A stretch of 64,000 nt of DNA from Ruminococcus sp. (GTDB lineage: Bacteria; Bacillota; Clostridia; Oscillospirales; Ruminococcaceae), in NCBI GenBank assembly GCA_017543335.1, contig JAFYGE010000060.1, forward strand, positions 1-64,000, given 5' to 3'. A program made the position numbers and the translations under genes. This document shows, piece by piece, positions 1 through 8,436 of the stretch. Each line of letters begins with the position of its first letter. The stretch's first letter is position 1. A model generated the notes under the pieces. The model worked only from the letters and a program-made list of their open reading frames with translations, had not been told where the DNA came from and made no database searches.

Positions 1-10
1 GCATTCATAG

Positions 11-86
11 TCCTCCTTAGTTCAGTCGGTAGAGCACTCGGCTGTTAACCGAGTTGTCGCCCGTTCGAGCCGGGCAGGGGGAGCCA
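11..86 (+). tRNA. tRNA-Asn (anticodon GUU)
   Basis: Full cloverleaf. The 7-bp acceptor stem (TCCTCCT with AGGGGGA, one G-U pair) is followed by discriminator G and an encoded CCA. The anticodon stem CTCGG/CCGAG encloses loop CTGTTAA, giving anticodon GTT (Asn). The T-arm carries GTTCGAGCC. A rho-independent terminator follows directly. The promoter would lie outside the window. Confidence 0.96.
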
Positions 87-89
87 AAA

Positions 90-124
90 AAAGATACTGA
101 ACAATTTGTTCAGTATCTTTTTAT
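90..124 (+). terminator. Rho-independent terminator of tRNA-Asn
   Basis: Perfect 12-bp stem AAAGATACTGAA/TTCAGTATCTTT with loop CAATTTG, running into a T-rich tail. It sits 3 nt after the tRNA CCA end. Confidence 0.9.
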
Positions 125-151
125 TTTATAGTTTGTATAATAATGTATTTA

Positions 152-208
152 GACTCGATTTTAATAATTTTCACGAAATGTGAAAACACTGGAATCGAGT
201 CCTTTTTT
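152..208 (+). terminator. Nested double hairpin with T-tract, orphan
   Basis: Outer arms GACTCGATT and AATCGAGTC enclose an inner perfect hairpin (TTTTCAC, GAAAT, GTGAAAA). The outer 3' arm is followed by CCTTTTTTG. The layout is a plus-strand intrinsic terminator, but the tRNA upstream already has its own. It may be a second terminator or the end of a separate short transcript. Confidence 0.5.
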
Positions 209-417
209 GTTCTACAAAAAAGGAATGATAGAAAGTTTATCAGCGGTTTGTGAGCCGTTTTTGACGGCATTGGTTGCAGTTCGGGAAACTACACCACCGA
301 GAGCAACAAAAGTCGCTGTGAACGATTTGTGAGCCTCCTGTGGCAGATACATAGAAAGCAGATTATATATGTTTCCTATGAAATCATTAATTTTGGACTA
401 ACATTTACCCCAAAAAA
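209..417. other. Unassigned intergenic stretch downstream of tRNA-Asn
   Basis: No gene with a good start and ribosome site is visible. On the plus strand two overlapping short open frames run through it. One could start at ATG 227 and read 35 codons. The other, from about 269, is open for some 50 codons and has balanced, protein-like composition. This could be a decayed gene fragment, but no family is recognisable. It lies beside a tRNA, a common integration site, yet no integrase is visible. Confidence 0.3.
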
Positions 418-458
418 TTAAAATCCGGACCGAATATACATATTCGATCCGGATTTTA
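418..458 (-). terminator. Terminator of the ABC transporter operon
   Basis: Long imperfect hairpin just beyond the permease stop codon. Arms AAATCCGG and CCGGATTT are extended by CGAATAT/ATTCG around ACAT. On the minus strand it is followed by TTTTAATTTTTTGG. Confidence 0.8.
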
Positions 459-463
459 TAATA

Positions 464-2896
464 TTAATCGCTAAGTCTTTCAACAGCACTTTTCTTAGTA
501 ATAAACTTAGATACTATCAGTGGTATTATTACAGAGGTTACAATAAGAAGGAGCATTGTTACAGCTATAGGAACTATACTGAAATGGTACTTGAATGCAC
601 CGCTGTCACGAAGAATAACACCTATTATAAGGTAGCTGAGCAATGTGCTTACAGGCACATAAAACAAAGAGACTATCAGAGCAAAGATAAGGCTTTCAAA
701 CATCTGCATAGAGCGTATTTGTTTTGAAGTCATGCCTATCGCATTAAGAATAGCGGTTTCGTATTTTCTTGATATAATTTCTGATATAGAAGTATTTATG
801 AAATTTATCATTCCTATCAAGAGTATAACAAGGCTAAGAGTGATGCTGACTACAGAAAACTGAGAATTATTCTTTTTGATCTCGTTTTTATATTCGGATT
901 TAACAGTATAGTCAAGTTCCTTATTATTTAACGAGATGTAGCTGTCGAGCTTATCTTTTAGCCTGTTCACCTCATTATCATCGGCAAAAAGCGAGAGCGA
1001 CATTATATCAGTATCTTTCATGTCGATCAATTCTGATGCCGGTAGGTAAGCAGAGAAGCCTATTGCGACGTTATATCTTGCAGACAATGCGAATAATTTC
1101 TCATATGAAACTTTTCCCATGACCTCATATTCTTTATCCTTGTTTACTGTCACTGTATCTCCTATACTTACATCTGCACCTTTATCATAAGCGATGATAA
1201 TGTATTTTCCGGTCTGGAATTTTTGCTTGTCGAAATCGCCGCTTATCATGCTGTCTTCGAGTATATCGTACCAATAGTCATCAAGACCATAAAGCATTGA
1301 ATAAGTTGGTTCACCCTGTGAGTTGATATAAGTTTTATCATCACATCTGAAATAAACTGCCGCAGCATTTTTTACTCCCTCAAAAGAGGAGATTTTTTTG
1401 ACATCATTTTCTTTAAGAGTATATGTTGGTTCGTTATATGACGAAGAAAAATCGACATAGCTTTTATCAGCGACCATAACTTCTCCGTAAATATAAGTTT
1501 GGGTCATATTCTCAACATCGAAGCTTTTGGAAAAGGTATAGAAAACATTTACAAGAATCATACCTAAAACTACTGAAACTATAGTAATTACAGTTTTCTT
1601 TTTGTTTCTGAAAAGGTTCGCATATCCCATCTGGAAGATGCCGGAGCGTTTTGAGATAAGTTTCTTTTTAGGGTGATAGATTTTATTTGTCCCATTGAAT
1701 CTCATGGACTCTATGGGAGTTATTTTAGAAGCATATTTTGCAGGATGTCTACAGCTGATAAAGACAGTTATCAAAGATAGCAGAGCTGCTGACGCCACAA
1801 ATACCGGACTTACAACAATATCGACATTCTCTGTAACATTAGATATTGAAACTGCATATGGAAACATTTTTGCAGACAGGAAGTAACCTGCCGCAAGTCC
1901 GCACGGTATGCCTATCAGACAGTAGATCAGGCTCTGTATATTGACCATACGCTTTATCTGAGAAGAAGTAGTTCCTATTGTTTTAAGCATACCGTAAGAG
2001 CGGATATTTTTTTCGATCGAAATAAAAAATATATTATATATGAGAAAGAATCCGCTTATCATTACAATGATCAGTATACAAACAACAGCTGCTATCGTAC
2101 CTTTATCAGTTTTTGTATCTCTGAAAGCCTCGTTGACTCTTGGAACACTTCTTGCAGGATCGGTATTTGTATCTTCGACTATCTTATCGAGTACGCTTTT
2201 CAGATCTTCATCTTTACAATCAAGATCAGCCGCTGCCTGATATGAGCCGATATACGTACCGTTGCTGATATTTTCCTCAACATTTGTATTTTGCAGTAAT
2301 TCGTCAGCTAATTCAACTGATATGTATGCTGTAGCATATGGAGAAAGTGTTTTATTATCGCTCCATATACCGCTCACTGTAAATTCAAGTTCATAATGCT
2401 TGTTATCAACATCAAATGAAACAGGGAACTTCTGACCTATCTCGCAAGGTAATCCCATATCTTTAAGCATCCACGTTTTTACAGCAATTTCATTTTTGTT
2501 TTCCGGAAGTCTGCCTACTGTAGGAAGACTGTATGTCATATCTGCGTACTCTTCGTCAGCAGTGCGTATTTCAAGAGGTGTTTTATCCCATGGAGCGGTA
2601 TGAACTCCTGCAACTATTCTTGAAGCACCAAACTTTTCTACCATATCATGTGATGAAATTGCATCCGCTTCATTTTTCAGCAGACATTGAAAAGATACTT
2701 CGGACTTCTGACCGTTATCTTTCATCTGTGCGGCTTTTCCGGCTTCCATAAGCGTATTGCCTATAGTGAGGATGGTCATTATAAGCATCGTAGTAAGTAT
2801 TATTGCAGCAACAGAAAAAATATTTTTTAGCCATGAACTTTTTAGCTGCCTTAATGCAAGAGAAAAGATAGTTTTATTATTTGGAACTTTAAGCAT
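464..2896 (-). CDS. FtsX/MacB-type ABC transporter permease
   Basis: Large (810 aa) membrane protein of the FtsX/MacB permease superfamily, partner of the ATPase encoded just upstream. A first membrane segment lies at residues about 22-45, followed by an extracytoplasmic domain of about 220 residues. Three more segments lie near 270-290, 320-345 and 365-385. The pattern then repeats (segment near 435, extracytoplasmic domain, three segments at the C-terminus near 690-800). This duplicated eight-segment layout is typical of BceB/YtrF/SalY-like permeases that handle peptides or lipids rather than import nutrients. The ATPase stop lies one base upstream, so translation is probably coupled. With the adjacent sensor kinase it resembles antimicrobial-peptide sensing and detoxification modules. 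The substrate is unknown. Confidence 0.9.
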   Translation of the reverse strand: MLKVPNNKTIFSLALRQLKSSWLKNIFSVAAIILTTMLIMTILTIGNTLMEAGKAAQMKDNGQKSEVSFQCLLKNEADAISSHDMVEKFGASRIVAGVHTAPWDKTPLEIRTADEEYADMTYSLPTVGRLPENKNEIAVKTWMLKDMGLPCEIGQKFPVSFDVDNKHYELEFTVSGIWSDNKTLSPYATAYISVELADELLQNTNVEENISNGTYIGSYQAAADLDCKDEDLKSVLDKIVEDTNTDPARSVPRVNEAFRDTKTDKGTIAAVVCILIIVMISGFFLIYNIFFISIEKNIRSYGMLKTIGTTSSQIKRMVNIQSLIYCLIGIPCGLAAGYFLSAKMFPYAVSISNVTENVDIVVSPVFVASAALLSLITVFISCRHPAKYASKITPIESMRFNGTNKIYHPKKKLISKRSGIFQMGYANLFRNKKKTVITIVSVVLGMILVNVFYTFSKSFDVENMTQTYIYGEVMVADKSYVDFSSSYNEPTYTLKENDVKKISSFEGVKNAAAVYFRCDDKTYINSQGEPTYSMLYGLDDYWYDILEDSMISGDFDKQKFQTGKYIIIAYDKGADVSIGDTVTVNKDKEYEVMGKVSYEKLFALSARYNVAIGFSAYLPASELIDMKDTDIMSLSLFADDNEVNRLKDKLDSYISLNNKELDYTVKSEYKNEIKKNNSQFSVVSITLSLVILLIGMINFINTSISEIISRKYETAILNAIGMTSKQIRSMQMFESLIFALIVSLFYVPVSTLLSYLIIGVILRDSGAFKYHFSIVPIAVTMLLLIVTSVIIPLIVSKFITKKSAVERLSD

Positions 2897-2897
2897 A

Positions 2898-3572
2898 TCA
2901 CTTTTCCCCTGAAACTATCTTTCCGTCTTCAATACGTATTATGCGGTCAGTCATCTGAGCTATTTCATCATTATGAGTAATAATGATTATAGTCTGCTTG
3001 AACTGCTTATTCATTTTTTTAAGAAGCAGTATGACTTCCATGCTTGTTTTACTATCGAGATTTCCTGTTGGTTCATCAGCGAGGAGAATAGTTGGTTTTG
3101 AAACAAGGGCACGGGCGATAGCGACTCTTTGCTGTTGTCCTCCAGAAAGATTATTCGGATAACTGTTTATTTTTTTGGTCAGACCAAGTGATTCGATTAT
3201 TTCGTCCACGAATTTTGTATCCGGCTGTTTGCCGTCAAGTTTAGTTGGAAGAACAATATTTTCATAGACATTTAATATCGGGATGAGGTTATAATTCTGA
3301 AAGACAAAACCTATTTTTCTGCGGCGGAAAATAGTCAGTTCATCGTCATTCATTTTAAATATATTTTTATCGCCAATGAATACCTGTCCGGATGTTGGAC
3401 GGTCGAGACCTCCGAGAAGATGCAGAAGAGTGCTTTTTCCGCTTCCGCTTGTTCCCGTGATAGAAACGAATTCCTCATTTTTTACCGAAATGTTGACATT
3501 ATTCAAAGCACGAACAATATTCTGATTTTTACCATAATGTTTGATAAGTTTTTCTGCTCTTAATACTTCCAT
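2898..3572 (-). CDS. ABC transporter ATP-binding protein (MacB/LolD/BceA type)
   Basis: Nucleotide-binding subunit of 224 aa. It has Walker [11 protein letters not shown]-loop FQNYNLIP, signature LSGGQQQR, Walker [14 protein letters not shown] and switch histidine in IIIITHN. The NLDS element after the Walker B glutamate is typical of ATPases paired with FtsX/MacB permeases. The start ATG has an AAGGAG site (CACTCCTT on the plus strand). It is followed at once by the permease gene and preceded by a palindromic element that separates it from the kinase gene. It is expected to energise the permease at the inner face of the membrane. Confidence 0.95.
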   Translation of the reverse strand: MEVLRAEKLIKHYGKNQNIVRALNNVNISVKNEEFVSITGTSGSGKSTLLHLLGGLDRPTSGQVFIGDKNIFKMNDDELTIFRRRKIGFVFQNYNLIPILNVYENIVLPTKLDGKQPDTKFVDEIIESLGLTKKINSYPNNLSGGQQQRVAIARALVSKPTILLADEPTGNLDSKTSMEVILLLKKMNKQFKQTIIIITHNDEIAQMTDRIIRIEDGKIVSGEK

Positions 3573-3596
3573 TTGACTTCACTCCTTAAAATTTAG

Positions 3597-3768
3597 GGTA
3601 ATATCGCACAAAGATTGTGCTGAAGATGCACAGTCAGATTTTTCGTCAGATTGTATAGAACTTCCGCAGGCATACTGCCGTATGTCAAGGAAGTTCTGTG
3701 CAAGATGACGGAAAATGTGCAAGCAGATTCAGTACAAAACCGCAAGGTGTGCTTTGTGCGGTATTGCC
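3597..3768. repeat. MITE-like long palindromic element between kinase and ABC genes
   Basis: About 170 bp of imperfect palindrome. The outer arms match over about 17 bases, with the core CGCACAAAG (3605-3613) against CTTTGTGCG (3752-3760). Inside, TTTTCGTCA pairs with TGACGGAAAA with one bulge, and GAACTTCC (3658-3665) pairs with GGAAGTTC (3689-3696) around a loop of about 23 nt. It has no coding capacity. Terminal inverted repeats and lack of a gene suggest a miniature transposable element or a mobile structured RNA. In this operon it also forms a large hairpin in the mRNA between sensor and transporter genes and could alter their relative expression. No second copy is visible in this window. 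Confidence 0.6.
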
Positions 3769-3840
3769 TTAGATCAATGAAGTAATTATATATATTAATA
3801 GTTACTGAATAATTACCGAAAAATAATAAAGCTGTTATTT

Positions 3841-4749
3841 TTAGCATGGCAGAAAGACTGAGAAAGTACTTCCTTTTCCTATAACTGAAGAAACTTTTAT
3901 ATATCCGTTTTCCTTCAGGATTATTTCACGGGAAAGAAAAAGTCCTATCCCAAGCCCACTGTAGCCTTTTACTGCTTCTGAGCGATAGAACCTTTTGAAA
4001 ATATCATTGAATTCATTTTTTGCGATACCTATACCTGTGTCAGAAATATCAAGGCACACATATGTCTCATAGCATATTGATTTTATGGATATCAGTCCGT
4101 TTTGGGGAGTATATTTTACAGCATTCTCAATTAAGTTATACACAGCTTCTTTTGTCCAGTTGAAATCGAAATCTGCCGTTACCTCCTCGTCTATATCAAC
4201 GCAAATATTGATATTTTTTGCAGTAATAGATGTTATAAGTTCAAGGATCGTATCAGATATGAGTTTTCTTACACTTTGTCTTTTAATATTATTTACAGCG
4301 ATTATACCTGCTTCAAGACGAGAAGATTTCAGCATTACCTCAAAAAGAAACCTAAGCTTTTCTGACTGCCTGTGCAGGTCGTTCAGTAAGATTCGTGTTT
4401 CTTCGTCCTGTATATCTTTTTCAGTAAGCAGTTCAATATAAAGACATACATCACTGACAGGCTGTCCTATCTGATGAGATACATTAGATATTATCATCTG
4501 CAAAGACTCTTTCTCGTCCTCAGCTGCTTCAAGCTTGCTTTTATTGATGTTTATATATCTTAATATAGAATCATATAACGACGATAATATACTTTCATCG
4601 TAATGAAGTTCTACAGGTCTTTCGTTTATAGCATCATCAAATGCCTTTGATAGCTTTTTATACATATTGACTGCTGAAATTTTTGAAATGATAATATAAA
4701 TAAATTCGATAGTACATAAAATAAAAAGAATAAATAACAGCATTTTCAT
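3841..4749 (-). CDS. Sensor histidine kinase
   Basis: A 302-aa kinase. The start is the ATG overlapping the regulator's stop (ATGA), with GGAGGT eight bases upstream. A longer frame exists upstream but lacks support. One N-terminal membrane segment (residues about 2-24) is followed directly by cytoplasmic sequence, with no sizeable extracellular sensor. This suggests sensing within the membrane or through the linked ABC permease. The phospho-acceptor region reads VSHQIGQP, unlike the usual HE/D-L/I-K-T-P. The ATPase domain has N box NLIENAVKYTP, G1 DTGIGIA and G2 GLGIGLFLSREI. It should phosphorylate the adjacent OmpR-type regulator. Confidence 0.92.
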   Translation of the reverse strand: MKMLLFILFILCTIEFIYIIISKISAVNMYKKLSKAFDDAINERPVELHYDESILSSLYDSILRYININKSKLEAAEDEKESLQMIISNVSHQIGQPVSDVCLYIELLTEKDIQDEETRILLNDLHRQSEKLRFLFEVMLKSSRLEAGIIAVNNIKRQSVRKLISDTILELITSITAKNINICVDIDEEVTADFDFNWTKEAVYNLIENAVKYTPQNGLISIKSICYETYVCLDISDTGIGIAKNEFNDIFKRFYRSEAVKGYSGLGIGLFLSREIILKENGYIKVSSVIGKGSTFSVFLPC

Positions 4750-5429
4750 TTTGCAATACCTCCGGTCCATATATAGCCAAGTCCGTAGATATTCTTTATA
4801 TATACCGGAGATTTAGGGTCGTCCTCGATTTTTTGTCTTAATCTTCTTATTGTTACGTTAAGTGCATTTTCGACTATGAAATCCGAATCATTGCTGTATA
4901 TGGTTTCCATTAGCTGTTCTCTTGTGAGTATCTGACCTTTGTTTAGAATGAGCTTTTTCAGTAATTTCTGTTCGTTTTTGCTGAGTTCTATTGTTTTTTC
5001 TCCTTTTGAAAAAATCAGATTATCGAAATCAAGTACAAGGTCATCGATAGTAAAACGCATGGATGAATTTCCGTCACATCGTTTTAATACAGCTTTTATA
5101 CGTTCCTGAAGTATCATCATACTGAAAGGCTTTGTAACAAAATCGTCACAGCCGACTATAAAGCCTGAAACAACGTCTGTTTCAAGATTGTTGGCTGTCA
5201 GAAAAATAATGGGCACGTTTGAAGCTGCTCTTATTTTTGAGCAGAATTCAAGTCCGCTGCCGTCAGGAAGCGATATATCAAGTATGATAAGGTCTATTTT
5301 GTTATTTTTGAATATATCTTCAGCGGTTTTTAATTCATGTGCCTGAAATGTGTTGTTTTCTTTGCTAAGGTATATGGAAAGTCCCTGATTTAATGAAATG
5401 TCGTCTTCAATTATTAAAATGTTGTGCAT
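4746..5429 (-). CDS. OmpR/PhoB-family response regulator
   Basis: A 227-aa two-domain regulator. The receiver domain (residues 1-118) has the acidic pair EDD at 8-10, phospho-acceptor Asp in LIILDISLPDGSG and Lys in FVTKPFS. The C-terminal winged helix (130-222) has NEQKLLKKLILNKGQ, the recognition-helix region NVTIRRLRQKIEDDP and IKNIYGLGYIW. It is the first gene of the minus-strand operon, with GAGGAG upstream of the ATG and a consensus promoter about 130 bp further up. Likely target: its own operon, including the ABC transporter. Confidence 0.96.
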   Translation of the reverse strand: MHNILIIEDDISLNQGLSIYLSKENNTFQAHELKTAEDIFKNNKIDLIILDISLPDGSGLEFCSKIRAASNVPIIFLTANNLETDVVSGFIVGCDDFVTKPFSMMILQERIKAVLKRCDGNSSMRFTIDDLVLDFDNLIFSKGEKTIELSKNEQKLLKKLILNKGQILTREQLMETIYSNDSDFIVENALNVTIRRLRQKIEDDPKSPVYIKNIYGLGYIWTGGIAK

Positions 5430-5560
5430 CGAGTTTTGCTCCTCTATATTAAATGTGGTGAGTGTGTTTTGTGTTTAAGACATTTATTATGCCTCATAGT
5501 TTAGTGTTACTGTGTGCTTACTATTTATAAATAGCGATAATAAGACAAAACATTATTGTA

Positions 5561-5589
5561 ATTATAACACTCAGTGTTTCGAGTGTCAA
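5561..5589 (-). promoter_or_regulatory. Sigma-A promoter of the two-component/ABC operon with operator palindrome
   Basis: Reading the minus strand: TTGACA, 17-bp spacer, TATAAT, a perfect match in both boxes. A perfect 13-bp palindrome (AACACT-C-AGTGTT, 5566-5578) fills the downstream half of the spacer and touches the -10 box. ACACTC/GAGTGT arms also flank the spacer. This is a candidate binding site for the regulator or a repressor. The predicted leader is about 120 nt. Confidence 0.8.
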
Positions 5590-5654
5590 GCGAAGAGGGT
5601 TTAGCTTCAGATAACAAAAATATAAAAACTATAATGTTAATTTCCCCTGAATGT

Positions 5655-5682
5655 GACTGCATTACGATGCAGTCTTTTTTAT
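5655..5682 (+). terminator. Orphan plus-strand terminator between divergent operons
   Basis: Perfect 8-bp hairpin GACTGCAT/ATGCAGTC with loop TACG, followed by TTTTTT. There is no plus-strand gene upstream of it and the PP2C promoter lies downstream. It either ends an unseen short RNA or insulates the PP2C operon. Confidence 0.7.
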
Positions 5683-5765
5683 TGCACGAAAGATAGAAAA
5701 TAGTGTTATAGTATTGTAGAAACTGATGAAATTAATGAGCTGGGCATAAAATTTTGTTAGGTATA

Positions 5766-5794
5766 TTGACATAAAAAGATGAATAGTGTATAAT
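5766..5794 (+). promoter_or_regulatory. Sigma-A promoter of the phosphatase/kinase operon
   Basis: TTGACA, 17-bp spacer, TATAAT, both boxes perfect. It lies about 85 bp before the PP2C start codon and is the only strong promoter seen before the five-gene operon. Confidence 0.88.
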
Positions 5795-5880
5795 AAATAA
5801 AAAGTGCAGTTTTATTAAGTAAAAATAATTATCTTAATATGCGAAGATAAAATCCAGATCAGAAATAAGGTGTCAGGACT

Positions 5881-6648
5881 ATGAAATTTTTAACAGCCGT
5901 ACATACCGATGTAGGCATAAAAAAAAGAACGAATCAGGATTCTGCTTTGATAATGGAGGCAGAAACAGAAATAGGAAGGATCCTTATGGCTGTTATATGT
6001 GACGGCATGGGAGGTCTTGCAAAGGGAGAAGTTGCAAGTGCAGCTCTGATAAATGCTTTTTCTGATTGGTTCAAAAATAAACTTCCGGAGATAGTGCAGA
6101 ACGGAGTAGATCATCAGGCAGTATTCAATTCATTTGGAAGTATAGCCTTTGATATGAACCACCGTATAGGAGAATATGGTGCGAAGAATGGAGTAAGTCT
6201 TGGTACTACTATAGTTGTGATGCTTTTTGCAGCCGGAAGGTACTATATAATGAATATCGGAGATTCAAGAGCATATAAAATGACAGATACTATCTATCAG
6301 CTTACAAAAGATCAGACTTATGTACAGCGTGAAATAGATATGGGACGTATGACTCCTGAGGAAGCGAGTGTTAGCGACCAGAGAAATGTACTGCTCCAGT
6401 GCGTTGGAGCGAGCGATGTTATTTCTCCAGATTTTTATTCGGAAGAGATAGAGTCCGGCGATTGTTATCTGCTATGCAGCGATGGATTCAGACACACTGT
6501 AACTCCGTCGGAATTCTTTGAGAGAATGAATTCACAGATGCTTACAGACGAAAAGGCAATGCTGGATACATTGATTTATTTTACTGAGCTAAATAAAAAC
6601 AGACGGGAAACGGATAATATTACCGCTATTCTCGTCCGAGCGGATTGA
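5881..6648 (+). CDS. PP2C-family protein Ser/Thr phosphatase
   Basis: A 255-aa metal-dependent phosphatase. Metal-binding and fold motifs appear in order: TDVGIKKRTNQDS (motif 1), VICDGMGGLAKGE (motif 2), GTTIVVMLF, YIMNIGDSRAY (motif 5), LTKDQT, LLCSDGF (motif 8) and DNITAILV (last metal Asp). The family dephosphorylates Ser/Thr residues modified by PknB-type kinases. It is the first gene of the operon and is followed directly by its likely antagonist kinase. No membrane segment, so cytoplasmic. Confidence 0.96.
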   Translation: MKFLTAVHTDVGIKKRTNQDSALIMEAETEIGRILMAVICDGMGGLAKGEVASAALINAFSDWFKNKLPEIVQNGVDHQAVFNSFGSIAFDMNHRIGEYGAKNGVSLGTTIVVMLFAAGRYYIMNIGDSRAYKMTDTIYQLTKDQTYVQREIDMGRMTPEEASVSDQRNVLLQCVGASDVISPDFYSEEIESGDCYLLCSDGFRHTVTPSEFFERMNSQMLTDEKAMLDTLIYFTELNKNRRETDNITAILVRAD

Positions 6649-6657
6649 GTGATTGTT

Positions 6658-8436
6658 ATGCTGGAAATAGGACAAGTTATTGACGGAAAATATAAAATAC
6701 TGAACGTTATCGGCAAGGGCGGTATGAGTATCGTTTACCTTGCGATGAACGAGAAAGCCAATAAGCAGTGGGCTATCAAGGAAGTGCGTAAAGACGGCAA
6801 GCAGGACTTTGATGTTGTCAAGCAGGGACTTGTGGCTGAGATAGATATGCTCAAACGTTTCAATCATCCTAATCTTCCGAGCATCGTCGATGTTATCGAC
6901 GGCGACGGTACTTTTCTCATAGTTATGGACTATATCGAGGGTAATGCTCTTGATAAGAAACTTCAGGAGGAAGGGGCTCAGGATCAGGATGATGTTATTG
7001 CATGGGCAAAGCAGCTCTGCGACGTTCTGGGTTATCTTCATTCCAGAAAGCCGCCTATAATCTATCGTGATATGAAGCCTGCCAATGTTATGCTCAAGCC
7101 TGACGGCTCTGTAACGCTTATTGACTTTGGTACTGCAAGAGAATTCAAATATGCCGGTGTTGCTGATACCACTTGTCTGGGAACAAGAGGATATGCTGCT
7201 CCGGAGCAGTTCGGAGGTCAGGGACAGACTGACCCACGAACAGACATATACTGCCTTGGTGCGACCATGTATCACCTTGTTACAGGTCATAATCCGGCTG
7301 TATATCCGTATAAGATGTATCCGATAAGGCAGTGGAACTCCCTGCTTTCATCCGGACTTGAAGAAATAATACTTAAATGTACACAGCAGAATCCTGATGA
7401 CCGTTATCAGACCTGTGCTGAGCTTATGTATGCACTTGAACACTATCAGGATCTTGATGCTGAAAGTAAGAAAGCTCAGAATTTCAAGTGGAGAACTTTC
7501 ATTGCAACATCTGCATTAAGCCTTGTTATGGTAGGCGGTGCGTTGACGTTCAAGTCGCTTGAAAAGAGCAAAACTGCTGATACTTACGATTCATATCTGC
7601 TCAGAGCTTCTACTGCGGAGACTGATGAAGCATATGATCTTTATAATAAAGCCATTTCGCTGAAACCGGATGATGCTAAGGCATATAACGAGCTTCTGAA
7701 CTACTTTAAAGGTGACGGAGTTCTGACAGCTGAGGAGAACTCTACACTCATAAGGCTGACTTCGGGTACTTCCGAAAAGCCGAGAGAAAAGGCTTTAAAA
7801 GACAGTGATCCGGAAGCATACTCACTCTTCTGCTATGATGTCGGAAGATATTATTATTTCAATTTCAATACTGATGCTGATGCTGATATTACTGACAGCA
7901 CTGTTCGTCAGACCGGAGCTCAGTATGCATATGCATGGCTAAGCAAAATTCCGGATACTGAAAAGCTGAAAAAAGCTGCCGAGGATGAGCAGCGTAAGGA
8001 CCACGATACAATTGCCGAAAAGGCTGAGATAATAACTAAAATGTCAAAGTTTATGAAGGACGGCGGAAGAGGTCAGGTAAACAATGAGGGCTATTATGAG
8101 TACTCTTTCCTCGATTACTGGAACGACTATTCTTCCATGATCGCTATGGACCTTGAAAGTACTGAAACTGTTACTATAGCACTTTCAGTTTATAAAAGCT
8201 TTGCTGTTACCGTTTATTCAAAGGCTGACGAATTCCTTAAAGTTAAGACTGAGGATGAGATAAAGGCTGAGTTTGGCAAGATACTTGAGAATGTCGGAAA
8301 GATCAGCACTTATCCTACTTACTATGCTGAGAATAACGATAAACAGGCTGCGGAACTCAGAAAGCTGATAGATATGACTTTGGAACAGGTAAGCAATGCA
8401 GCTAAGTCACGACAGAAACAGGGAGGTGCGGAATAA
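6658..8436 (+). CDS. PknB-like Ser/Thr protein kinase with single membrane segment
   Basis: About 592 aa from ATG 6658 (MLEIGQVIDGKYKIL, a usual kinase start). A GTG nine bases upstream, abutting the phosphatase stop, is an alternative. The kinase domain spans residues about 10-265: glycine loop GKGGMSIVYLA, lysine in AIKEVRK, catalytic loop YRDMKPANVML (Tyr replaces the His of HRD), DFGTAR and GTRGYAAPEQFGG activation and P+1 segments. A membrane helix (about 280-300) is followed by an extracytoplasmic part of about 290 residues beginning with a short tetratricopeptide-like stretch. No PASTA repeats, so this is not the usual cell-wall PrkC. It is co-transcribed with a protein full of threonine motifs, a likely substrate. 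Confidence 0.95.
   Translation: MLEIGQVIDGKYKILNVIGKGGMSIVYLAMNEKANKQWAIKEVRKDGKQDFDVVKQGLVAEIDMLKRFNHPNLPSIVDVIDGDGTFLIVMDYIEGNALDKKLQEEGAQDQDDVIAWAKQLCDVLGYLHSRKPPIIYRDMKPANVMLKPDGSVTLIDFGTAREFKYAGVADTTCLGTRGYAAPEQFGGQGQTDPRTDIYCLGATMYHLVTGHNPAVYPYKMYPIRQWNSLLSSGLEEIILKCTQQNPDDRYQTCAELMYALEHYQDLDAESKKAQNFKWRTFIATSALSLVMVGGALTFKSLEKSKTADTYDSYLLRASTAETDEAYDLYNKAISLKPDDAKAYNELLNYFKGDGVLTAEENSTLIRLTSGTSEKPREKALKDSDPEAYSLFCYDVGRYYYFNFNTDADADITDSTVRQTGAQYAYAWLSKIPDTEKLKKAAEDEQRKDHDTIAEKAEIITKMSKFMKDGGRGQVNNEGYYEYSFLDYWNDYSSMIAMDLESTETVTIALSVYKSFAVTVYSKADEFLKVKTEDEIKAEFGKILENVGKISTYPTYYAENNDKQAAELRKLIDMTLEQVSNAAKSRQKQGGAE

Noticed and set aside
6589-7290. 233-aa minus-strand frame across the kinase gene
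   Set aside because: Antisense of conserved kinase motifs; no ribosome site or terminator.
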